Of a stretch of DNA of 64,000 nt, positions 21,267 to 31,014 are shown in pieces. Below the pieces are notes generated by a model, which saw only the letters and a program-made list of their open reading frames with translations, ran no database searches and was not told where the DNA came from. Every line of letters starts with the position of its first letter. The stretch's first letter is position 1. Source of the DNA: Botryotinia globosa (lineage: Eukaryota; Ascomycota; Leotiomycetes; Helotiales; Sclerotiniaceae); the NCBI GenBank assembly GCA_014898425.1, contig RCSZ01000014.1, positions 1 through 64,000 of the forward strand. Direction: 5' to 3'. A program made the translations under genes and the position numbers.

Positions 21267-22640
21267 TTTGTTATGAATTGATTCGTAAATATGTTAAAGT
21301 CGAAGCTTGTAAAGCAATTGGAAAAATCTCAAGCTGGGGAGGATATCGTGCACGGCGTGGGGAAGTAAATATGGACGTCATGGACTTTTGACATGCGGCC
21401 GCATCATGTGACATACCGAGGTCAGAGCTTTAGATGCAACTGAGCGACCGACTCTTCCCGACTGGCAATTCCAATTTTGAATTGTGAATTCATAATGAAG
21501 AGAAGAAAGCAAGTGCTACAGTCTCATTATGAAGATCCCCAGTAGCGATGCTCTTACATTAATATTACCAAGTGGAAAATATCGTGGCTGACTCCGTAGT
21601 TTGGACCAGCAAATGTTATCTGAGGTCTTGTCATTTGAAACCAGTTCAATTGTTCGAAATAAATTTAACTTTTCAATTGATTTGAAGGACGTGGAGAAGG
21701 AATTAATCAACACTGCTTTGAGAACGCAAGAGCTAGTTTCGAGCACAAAATCTTGAGCTTTAAAGTTCGAAGCAGGGAGGAATATTAAGTGGTTTCCCGT
21801 GTTTGCCCTCAACGCCCTCGCTCTTACCCTCGCAGTATGAAGGAGCCATGTAGTGGCGTTAAAAAGTAAGAAAAGTCGAAATTTCCCATCAAAGAATGCT
21901 TAACTGCTTACACTATGTTCATTGGTATACAGTTTTACTTTCTCTTGCCTAGATTTTCTTCCCCGATAATGCTTTGGAGCCCAAACCGACCATACAAGCA
22001 GTTTAGAGTCTAGAAACGACGCACTCTAGAATATCGACTATTTGCCCTCAAAAAGGCAGTTCAAACTACAGTATTCATCCCATGAACAAATTTTTAATTT
22101 TTGACTTTATTGAATATAGGCGAGATCAACCCACGAACACCTTTGAACTATGTTTGAGAATTCGTCACTCTCAAGGCATTAAAAGCCTAACATTTGGTCG
22201 AGATACAAGTATTCTTGTTACTTTGTGGGTGTGGACGATTGGAAACTGCAATTTGAGAGTACCGGCTCGCTTATGACTCCGAATTTTTGACCAAAACCCT
22301 CTTGATTCTATTAATCATATATTTACAATGTGCCTTCCGCCTGCATTCACTGCTGTAATTAAAGAAACAGCAGGCGTTCTGCGTCCCGTGGTAATAATGA
22401 TGGCGATGAGAGGAAGCGACGAGTTGTGCTTGATTTTATTACTTCCACTAACAATTGACTGGTGAGGGATTCCATTGATCTTTATTCCCACATCATTCAT
22501 AACTATCATTTATCACTTAAGACCTCGCTGGAACACTCGGTTTCCTTAAACACATCTCATAGATCATCAATATACATGTAAGCTTCACATACGCAACATC
22601 AACATCTCTGATATTGAATACTAAACTTCTAGTCATAATC
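21267..22640. other. Divergent intergenic region
   Basis: Lies between SDH5 (minus) and the first Cys-rich tandem gene (plus). It should hold both promoters. Small frames here have no family signature and I see no repeat. TCTAGA-type words near 22010 are not organised. Confidence 0.45.
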
Positions 22641-23270
22641 ATGTGTCGACTCATCAAACCTATCACATACTACTGTGACGACGACCAAGTATTCCCACCG
22701 CACATCTACCTCGACCCGAATCCGGAGCAATGGGAAGGATGTTTAAATCATCACAATGTAGACCTTCGCGGAGAAGTATTCTCAGCACCAGAGAGAACAT
22801 GTTACGATGTACCCGATCAAGCACCACTTGCGAAATCCATTTGTCCTGATTGCTATTCTGAATGGGGAGCTGAGCGTACCGCCATCATAAATGCGCATGT
22901 GAAGGCTATTCTCCAACGCATGGATGATCTCTGTGGACTGTTCAACAACCCCAGCAAACTCAAGGCGGTGATGCGTTCTTCGTGTCACTTAGTTTTAGAC
23001 TTCGCGATGCATTTAGAGATGCCCACGCCTGATGAAAATTACTCCCAGTATCTTTCGCCTCCAAAAGACACCGGGTATAGGAAGGATCAAACATCCAGTG
23101 GTACTAAGTACTTTGATCAGCTCCTCCATGTGGATATCCCACAGTGGCGGAAATTGGCGGGTATCATAAGAAATGGGAATAGTGAGGTGAAAGATGAATC
23201 GTTGGCGGAGATATTTGGCCAGCTTGCTCGTTGTCAGATTGAGTATTGCGTGCTGGAAATGTTGAGATGA
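22641..23270 (+). CDS. Cys-rich 'MC...CPDC' family protein, copy 1
   Basis: 209 residues. I chose the ATG at 22641 rather than an in-frame one nine codons upstream. All three family copies in this window begin at the same AATCATGTG context with Met-Cys. Conserved features shared with the copies at 24582 and 25912 are C2, C12, a W-x-G-C motif (C34), RG-x-x-F, a further Cys (C54), then ICPDC (C68, C71). The Cys spacing suggests a small metal-binding N-terminal module followed by a helical domain ending QIEYCVLEML. I do not recognise a published family, and function is unknown. There is no signal peptide or membrane segment. It is the first and intact member of a tandem array. Confidence 0.65.
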   Translation: MCRLIKPITYYCDDDQVFPPHIYLDPNPEQWEGCLNHHNVDLRGEVFSAPERTCYDVPDQAPLAKSICPDCYSEWGAERTAIINAHVKAILQRMDDLCGLFNNPSKLKAVMRSSCHLVLDFAMHLEMPTPDENYSQYLSPPKDTGYRKDQTSSGTKYFDQLLHVDIPQWRKLAGIIRNGNSEVKDESLAEIFGQLARCQIEYCVLEMLR

Positions 23271-23745
23271 TGATGCTAATAGGTAGATACATGGTTTCGA
23301 GATAGAGTATGGTTGATGGTGGTGAAACATCGTATGATACTTGAAGTTATTCTTGTTATCCAGCGCTTCGGGTGTTACATTATTCTGGGGGTTTATCACT
23401 TGGTTGATGGCTTGAGCTGTTATTGAATTCAACCTTAGCATTCACACCATGACGTTTGAGATTTCATTTATAATTCCTGTGATTTGATCTTTGTTTTTCA
23501 TTCTACTCTGACTCAATACTAAAAGTCACAGGTAGTACATGTGGTGACAGTTCGGGTGAGTCGAATCTTTTATGAGGCTTGTAGCTTGCTCCTAGAAAGG
23601 ATTCACTGTTATAAATCATATTTCTCCAATGACTGACAAGAATATTGGATTCCATACTCAATACCCAGAAGTTCCACTCAGCTAGATTTTTCTGTTCTTC
23701 GGTAGAACTAAACACTTGCTCGAATATCAACACTAAAATCTTCAA
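23271..23745. other. 3' flank of copy 1, part of the tandem duplication unit
   Basis: Non-coding. Positions about 23590-23710 (AGAAAGGATTCACTGTTATA and on, through CAATACCCAGAAGTTCC) resemble 25595-25700 downstream of copy 2. A weaker match follows copy 3 near 26650. The duplicated unit therefore included the 3' flank. Confidence 0.55.
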
Positions 23746-23747
23746 TA

Positions 23748-24428
23748 AGTCAACCACCTTACTTTCGGGCCACCCCTGTTTTGGGCCAAAAATCACCCTT
23801 TTATACCAAAAATCACCCTTTTATACCAAAAATCACCCTTTTACACCAAAAATCACCTTTTTAATCTATTAATATCTTTATTAATATTGAATACAATTTG
23901 ATGAAAATCTAAATCTATATAATTCAAATCATTTTAAATCTATTCTGAAATTTTTATGGATCGATTTCTGAAGCTTCGAAATATCGATTGTAATTTGTAT
24001 AGAAATTATATATAAAGTTAAAATTTTATAAAATCTATAATAAACTTTTAAAGAAAAATAGCTAAAATAAATTATAAGATTTATTATAAGTTTATAAGAT
24101 ACTCAGTTTGAAAAATCTTTAAAAAATAAAAAATTCCTTATAAATAAATATTTAAAAGAGTACCCTTCAAATTATAGGGATTATTTATACTACTGTATAT
24201 CATATCTCTATATTTATTCATTTTTTCGAATTTTTTTAAATTTCTATATAGATTTACATTTGAAATTTTCAAAAAGATATATAATCTTCTTTTAATAATT
24301 ATTGTTAAAATGTTATTAAAGATTTTTTAAATTTTTATTAAATTATATCTAATATTGATAGAGATATTAATAGATTAAAAAAGTGATTTTTGGTGTAAAA
24401 GGGTGGCCCGAAAGAGGGGTATTCGATT
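23748..24428. mobile_element. Tc1/mariner-like MITE, copy A (uninterrupted)
   Basis: The ends are inverted repeats (left AGTCAACCACC...TTTCGGGCCACCCCTG; right the complement of CTTTCGGGCCACCCTTTT). A TA dinucleotide at 23746-23747 and 24429-24430 is the expected target duplication. The interior is A+T-rich and RIP-like. The same element, filled by a retrotransposon, is at 36505-45131. This copy preserves the empty site TTTTAATAATTATTGTT near 24293. It has no coding capacity. Confidence 0.75.
23786..23865. repeat. Four tandem 20-bp units inside MITE copy A
   Basis: The unit CCAAAAATCACCCTTTTATA is repeated four times with small changes in the last copy. The homologous stretch in copy B has a single unit, so this is a local expansion. 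Confidence 0.8.
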
Positions 24429-24581
24429 TACTTTAACGATCGAAAATCAAACATACAACACTCCAAGTTTATCTCGCTCTCATTGCAACTCATACTCCAT
24501 TTCTCCAATTCAGAAATTATTCTAGTTCTACTTAGGGGCTCATCGCCGACCCTTTTTCAAAAACATCTTCCAAGTACAATC

Positions 24582-25507
24582 ATGTGCATTGCCGCAAACA
24601 CTACAAGATTCGTCTGTGACGACAATTTTGATTCTACTTGGCATAGATACGCCCACATCCAGGAATGAACAGGATGCTTCAATCATCCCAGAAAAAGATT
24701 CCGCGGCAGAAAATTCCAAGAAGATAGTAATCATAAGCCTTGCTCTGATACACCCCAGTTCCATGGCGACAAGCCTTTGTCCCGACTGTCTTGTCTCTCT
24801 CGGCGAATCCTATTCAAATATCATACTCTCCCACGTTTCACGCATAATGTACAGAACTGCAGAAGTCAATCAATGTCCATGCGATTTTGAAGATCTCCAG
24901 AATGAGATCGAGGTAATGTACCGCCTTCTCAAGAAATATGACTTTATACATATTTGGAGCCCGCTAGGCTCCGAGAGCAATACGCCAACGACGCATTGCC
25001 TACGAGAGATCCGAATTATGGATTTTCAGGAAAATTTCCACGGGAGAGCACCCAATACTCAGCTCAGCTGCGCAATTTGTACTTAGCGGAGCTTTTTGCG
25101 AAGCAGAGCGCCAGGGGAACAAGGGTAGTCTTGTTGATCGCACGAAATTGATGAGAAAGTTGTTTTGTCAGATAGTCGGGGTATTAATTGAGATTTCTCG
25201 TTTGCAAGGTGTAGGTATTCGAGCGGGCGATGAGGAGGATCGTCTTGAGAAAGAGGAACTTCGGCGTATGGAGGCAGCAAAAACCCCAGAGCAAAGACGC
25301 GAGGATGATGTGGGCCGGGAATGGCGAGCTAGACAGGCCGAAGAAGCTTCTCGTTCAACGCAAATGGCACAGTATACTACGCAAAATTGTACGCTCCACA
25401 GGCAAGAAGAGCATCGAGGGCTCGTCGATCCCAAACTCCACGTACCCGACGACGTCGGGAAGGTTAGAGTCAACTCAACAGTATTGACTCATTGTGCAAT
25501 AGATTAA
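24582..25507 (+). pseudogene. Cys-rich 'MC...CPDC' family, copy 2, decayed
   Basis: Begins like its relatives (AATCATGTG; MCIAANTTRFVCDDN with C2 and C12 kept). A TGA at 24666-24668 then sits exactly where copies 1 and 3 have the Trp of W-x-G-C, a one-base change. After the stop the same frame still reads TGCFNHPRKRFRGRKF. The family motif SLCPDCLVSLGESY (about 24774) is in another frame. A later block (GFSGKFP...LYLAELFAKQSARGTR) is in a third, and RTKLMRKLFCQIVGVLIEIS, matching the C-terminal helix of the other copies, in a fourth. So there is at least one stop and about three frameshifts. After the helix there is a charged tail absent from the other copies. It is unlikely to make a full protein. 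Confidence 0.7.
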
Positions 25508-25911
25508 GCTAGTAAAACTATGCATGGGTTTGGATGGTAGATGGAAAATAAATTTACTCATCCGCAAAACTCTATTTCAACTTCCCATGCACTGTTCTAA
25601 GAAGGATTCATCGTTATGAATCATATTACTGTAATGACTGGTAAAGATATTGCTCAATACCTAATACCCAAAGAGTTCCCTGTGGAAATATTTTTTATCC
25701 TTCTTCCATACAATCAAATATTTGTTCAGACATCGACACAAACTTTTCAACAATATTAATCAAACGTAATACAACAATCCAAATCAAAGTCTATTTCCTG
25801 TCAGATCTCAAAGATAGTGATAGTTCTTCCAGTACAGGTAATTCTTTTGTTCCATCTAGGAGAACCATGGATAAGTAACCCTCAAGACTTACTTTACTTA
25901 CAGGAACAATC
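25508..25911. other. Spacer between copies 2 and 3 of the tandem family
   Basis: Non-coding. The left part is similar to the 3' flanks of copies 1 and 3 (for example TGCATGGGTTTGGATGG at about 25521 and TACGCATGGTTTTGGATGG at about 26585). It therefore represents the duplicated 3' flank followed by the promoter of copy 3. Confidence 0.55.
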
Positions 25912-26517
25912 ATGTGCGTAACCGTCAACACCATCAAATTTCTATGTGATTTCAAATGCGTCGCTGCTCCCGAGAAAACGCATCTCTATGCCCAGAAACA
26001 TCATCTCCTCCAGAGTTGGAGAGGATGTAGCCAGAATCCCATTCGGGCTCTCCGCGGCAGAACGTTCTATGGGACCGGAACGCACAAGCCTTGTCATAAT
26101 CCGGAAAGGGCTCGGATTTTCGAAATTTGCCCTGAGTGCAGTGACAAGTACGGAACACTCACCAAACGAATAAATTCCCACGCGAGAGTGATTATCGAGC
26201 TGTTGGAACAAGCTGGCGGTAATATCGACACTACTGGGCCCGATCAGAAAAGAGCGAGCGTATGTTCCAACGTCATCGAATGGGGTGTTTACCTGGACGA
26301 TGTCGTCAACTTCGACACATACGAACAGAAACATCCATCCCATCCGCCAAATCCGAAGATGAGTGAGCTTCAAGAAGTACTTGACGATATAGCCAATGAA
26401 ATGAACATTGAGAAGAGCAAGCCCGGTGGCGGTGATAGAGGAATCATCAGCAAACTTTTCTATCAGCGGGTCAGGGCAGAGATTGAATATCATAGAATCT
26501 GGGTACTTGAGGACTAG
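25912..26517 (+). CDS. Cys-rich 'MC...CPEC' family protein, copy 3
   Basis: 201 residues, intact. It starts at the same AATCATGTG context as its relatives. The family pattern is present: C2, C12, SWRGC, LRGRTF, HKPC, then EICPECSDKYG, followed by a helical region ending ISKLFYQRVRAEIEYHRIW. Identity to copy 1 is low outside these positions, so the duplication is old or the proteins evolve fast. The CPxC and the spaced cysteines suggest zinc binding, but this is inference. No published family is recognised. Promoter sequence is not obviously conserved with copy 1. Confidence 0.65.
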   Translation: MCVTVNTIKFLCDFKCVAAPEKTHLYAQKHHLLQSWRGCSQNPIRALRGRTFYGTGTHKPCHNPERARIFEICPECSDKYGTLTKRINSHARVIIELLEQAGGNIDTTGPDQKRASVCSNVIEWGVYLDDVVNFDTYEQKHPSHPPNPKMSELQEVLDDIANEMNIEKSKPGGGDRGIISKLFYQRVRAEIEYHRIWVLED

Positions 26518-26739
26518 AAATACCCATAGCATAGCTTCAAGTCGATGAATGGCTCCTCGGTGTACAATAAATTAAGCTACAACAGCTACGCATGGTTTTG
26601 GATGGCAGGTAGAAAATAAATTCCCTCATTCGCGAACCATAGTTCCACTCGCTATGCACTATTGTGAGAAGGTGAGGAATATCCATCTGTAACTAACATA
26701 ACGTGACCCGACGACGCGAAATTAGAAACGCCTTACTCC

Positions 26740-26988
26740 TCATTCCAAGTTTGAAGATTCCGTAAACTCTACGGGGATTACGACAGGACCAACCCAAGAA
26801 CTCCCCTGCATCTGATTTTTCTCATCGACAAAGAACTCAATTCTTCGATATCTTTCCCGGTTCAGAAATCTTGTAAACGACTCAATATCTCCACGTCTCA
26901 TCTGCATTTCCATTCTCATCCATAAATAGCCCTTCCAAGACTCTACATCCCAATACCTACAGCTCCCCTCCTCCTCCTTCTTCCTCAT
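26740..26988 (-). CDS. Small hypothetical protein
   Basis: An 82-residue frame with coding-like composition: RYWDVESWKGYLWMRMEMQ, RGDIESFTRFLNRERYRR, FFVDEKNQMQGSSWVGPVVI. A TATA-like run (ATATAAAAG on the minus strand, about 27060-27052) lies roughly 65 bases upstream. I recognise no family. It could also be the last exon of a longer gene whose other exons I cannot define. Confidence 0.3.
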   Translation of the reverse strand: MRKKEEEGSCRYWDVESWKGYLWMRMEMQMRRGDIESFTRFLNRERYRRIEFFVDEKNQMQGSSWVGPVVIPVEFTESSNLE

Positions 26989-29900
26989 TCCTCCTACTAA
27001 ACACTCCAAGAAGGAAGATCAAAAACGACTGAGTAGCATCTCATACCCCAACTTTTATATTTCCCATGAAAAAAGTTCCCTCTTCAAACGATTTCCATTC
27101 TCTCCATGACAAAAAAAGAAGGCTCTTCACACCCAACAAACCATTCATCTACCTAGGTATCTTCCTCTCTCATCACTTGAAGAAAAAAGTCAGAGAGAAC
27201 ATGATCTGCACCACTCCCGACCGAACACAAAAAACAGAGCGTATTCAAAATCTAGAAACGTGAAGCGAGAATACGAAGGATGAGAAATTGGGAAATGGAA
27301 TACCTGTTTAATTTTAGGTTCAATACACATCATCCGTTATCTCACACGAACTGAAATATATGAGATAGTGAGAGGAGAAGTAACGTAGGGATTCAAGTCG
27401 AAATGTAGAGGGCGCGGTGTCTTGGGAAATGGTAACAATGCAAGATTTATTACGAGGACGTGTATGGAAGCGTGAAGATGTGATAGAGAGATAAGATTGA
27501 CTGGGAAGTGAGAAAGGAGAGGAGTTACTTTCTCGATTCTTTTCTGACTTGGATGGAATTTGGATTTTGAAAATCCAGGGGATTTTTACGTGTCAAATCT
27601 GCACGCTGTTGATGGCCACTAAATCCTCTCCTTAATTATCCTCGCCGCGACTCCTCCGACCTAGTCTCCCATCCTCCCCTGGAAGTCTAGTCGACTAAAC
27701 GCGACGAGTGTAATTCCTAACCACTGCTCCTTCTCCATTCCCATTTTCAACTCCGACACACCACCTGCTATGAGTCCATCGAATGAATATCAACACCCAA
27801 CGCAGATATGCATGCCCGTTTCTCCATCCCATATAAGATTTCTTAACGTGATTGCAATGCACCATGCACATCAGAGTCAAACCCAATGTTCCATAATCAG
27901 TGTGCAAACGAGCCTCGCTTTCGTTACCAGATTCATCCCTCTGCACACTCAATCACGGGTCGAGACGGAAAATTGGCAAGAGTGTGGAATCCGTTCAGAC
28001 TCGGGTCATCATCACGTATACGATCTCACCGAGCCAAAATGATACCGAGTATTTTGTTGCAGACTACAGAGTGTGGATGTTCGGAAAGTGTTTGATGAGG
28101 GACTTTGGCCTTGGCCGACAGGCGGAGGGAAAAGATGCGAGCAAAGGAAAAATCTTAAGAGGGAGTTTCGATGATCCGTAATATATTGACAAAGTTGATA
28201 TTCTGAGGAAGTGTTGCTGAGTAGAATACTGCAACGAAGATTCGATCAGAATAGCTGAACCTTGGCATGGATCTGACTTGCTGAAAGTATTGCGTGCGAG
28301 TTGCAAAATAAAAACCTGTGAGTAGTTAGCCAGATTCGCAGTTTTCATTAGCCCAGCGAACATACGATCAAGGGAACCTCTCAGTAAAGATGCAAAAAGC
28401 TGGCATCAATGTCCTCCGACCGCTGGTACATTCTGATGTGCTTTTATTGAAAACCGAAGCTATCTGAAATATAGTAATTTGACAATCACCAAAGAATGTC
28501 AAACCAATTCATCCCGCAGCTCCACAACCATGCATACGAGGATAAACCTTTTAACGTCGCTGCTCAGGACTGGCCTCGAATATGTAACTAAAGGATTCAA
28601 GTGAATTTCACAAGAAACTTCATGATAATATTTGAGGCGGACCGTTTGATATCATGTCCAGGATGAGAAAATAATTGGTTACTACGAGCCTCGTCGCCAC
28701 GAGTAAACTTATGACGATAATGGAGAAGGTCCTCCGAGGCCTCCATCCGCCCCAGATGCAATGAAGCCAGTCGAGAGCAGGATTTAGGAAAGAGGTTTAT
28801 CTCGAAAGGTGAGGCATCAAAAGAATTATTCATCAACACCAAACGATAAGATCGAATGCGGTAGATGAGATCAACTTCTGAAGTCGGCATGGATTGTTTG
28901 TAGGTTTCAGTTTCTTGTCTCTTTGCTTTGCCAGAGTTTGTTCTCTGCAGCCGGTTGATCCTAAGAAGAATGTTGAACATTGGGGCCAAATGATACCGGC
29001 CCCGCGCGACGATATAGTATTGTGCGAATCTGCGGAAGGAACGACAAGTTACTGTGAACAATCATGTTAGATTTCATCCATAGACAAAGCTCTAAAGCAC
29101 AAATAGCACAATCCCTTTTAGACATCTCGAGAGCACTCCGATCTTGAGATGGGAAATAATATGAAGACCATGGCTCAATAACTCCCAAAAGATACCGATC
29201 TACATGCTATGAAAAGCACTATAGATATAGATATCTCAATTCTATGTAACGGGGCAAAAAACATGCAATACAGACTGACTAACAAGTAGAAAAGGAGAAT
29301 GGGAAGGGGTTTGGGAATGGAATACTGACACTACCTGCTGGGTCGAAGAAAGAAAGGAATCACGACCACGCTGACCGTCGTGCTTATGAGATGTAGAAAG
29401 AAAGATCGCCAGTATCGAGAAATTTGGTTTCATGCTTTTTTGATATAGCGCTCGTAGCTCAGCAAAGGTGAGCTTCGATGTCAGTCACGTGATACAGAGC
29501 AGAATTTACTCTTTTCACATTTTGAACCTTTTTACAATTGGAAATATGATGCATAGACTATTGGAATAAGACCATGTATTCTTTATTGCTTCCGAGACTT
29601 AAAATCGAGTATGAATGGAGATACTTATTTCCAATTACAATTATCCAAATCACGAGTGTGATTTTGGGTCTTCTTGTGCTTTGAAACAACTTATTGTCCT
29701 CCCACGTAGCACCGAGCGTTACGATTTCCTGTTGATGATATTTGACAGGATCAATCAGTGGTTACAAGGTGAACCAGAATTTCAAGAAATGAGCCATTGG
29801 CCAGATCACTTGCAAGCCAGCACTATCCCATCACACTTTCTCCAACTCATCGGAATGATAAATGTCAACAGTGACAACACTGTCAATAATTTCCTGACGT

Positions 29901-30708
29901 CAATTGCTCTTCCATGTTTTTTTATACCTATATATATGTCAGAGCATCTTTAAGGACAAGGGAACTCAAAGACCCAGGTCTTATAGAAATCTCGTCGTTT
30001 CTCCTCATAAAATTCACCTCGCTCCTTGCTTATACTTTTACCATTTTGGGAAAACAACGGGGAAATCAAATGCAAATTATACACGATTTTCGTCACGGGT
30101 AGGGATGGGATTTGGTTAATTTCCGATTTATTGACGAATCATATTGTGGATTTTCGGATCTTACAATTCATGAAAATCGCTGGAATGGAAGGTCTCAAGG
30201 AAGACATGGAAGACATGGAAGATATGGAAGAAGGTATGGATTGACGAATCAAGTTTCATTTCTAAATGAGATATTTTGAATTGGAATTGAAATGTTGTAA
30301 CTTGTGATTCTGAAGTTGCAAAAAAGAAGAAAAGTTGTGTGTGAATGTTTTTTTAATTTTGGCGAGGGGTCATTCAAGGGGTTAATTAGAGTACGGGGAT
30401 TGTGATGAACCCGTTAAACCTGCAGTTTTGAAGATGCAAGTTTTGTGATACATCATACAGCAAGCACAGTAACGGCGATGATCAAATCCGGAGGAGTTTG
30501 ACCGAATTTGGATTGTGCGAAGATGGATTAGGAAGTAGAGATCCAAGTCATGTTACAAATTACAAATTACAATCCCGGAAAGGGCCTTGGAAGTTGGAAA
30601 GTGGAAGAGAAGGATTGCCCAGGTGAGCGTTGATAGAAACGTCTTGACTCTTGGCTCTTGATACATTCTCTGCCAAAGGATGAATATTATCACTTCCAAG
30701 TTCTGATT
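26989..30708. other. 3.7-kb stretch without a confident gene
   Basis: Several open frames of 60-154 codons occur. The longest, on the minus strand at 28597-29061 (with a plausible inner start at 28890), has mixed composition and no recognised motif. A minus-strand frame at 29242-29433 begins MKPNFSILAIFLS and is followed by a possible donor, but no splice chain could be built. A spliced orphan gene in 28.5-29.5 kb remains possible. Near 30205 a short GACATGGAA repeat is present. Confidence 0.35.
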
Positions 30709-31014
30709 CGTGGGGATATCACGATTGACAATGCAGGTGTCTAGACTCTGGAGAGACAAATCACGATTGACAATGCATGCTTTCAAGTTATAGAGAGACA
30801 AATCACGATTGACAATGCATGCTTTCAAGTTATAGAGAGACAAATCACGATTGGCAATGCATGCTTTCAAGTTATAGAGAGACAAATCACGATGGACAAT
30901 GCATGCTTTCAAGTTATAGAGAGACAAATCACGATGGACAATGCATGCTTTCAAGTTATAGAGAGACAAATCACGATGGACAATGCATGCTTCTTATTAG
31001 AGAGACAAATCATG
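30709..31014. repeat. 42-bp minisatellite, about seven copies
   Basis: The unit begins GAGAGACAAATCACGATTGA and continues CAATGCATGCTTTCAAGTTA plus TA, 42 bases in all. Near-identical copies start at 30751, 30793, 30835, 30877, 30919 and 30961. A diverged first copy begins near 30709 and a partial one follows at about 31000. Because 42 is divisible by three, frames stay open on both strands. The minus strand reads a 14-residue repeat (SLYNLKACIVNRDL). I regard it as a tandem repeat first; coding is uncertain. Confidence 0.85.

Noticed and set aside
23786..23865. Short regular repeats as a CRISPR-like array
   Set aside because: They are head-to-tail 20-bp units without spacers, inside a eukaryotic MITE.
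28597..29433. Spliced minus-strand gene with a hydrophobic start (MKPNFSILAIFLS)
   Set aside because: No combination of donor and acceptor sites kept a frame open across the pieces; noted only as a possible orphan.
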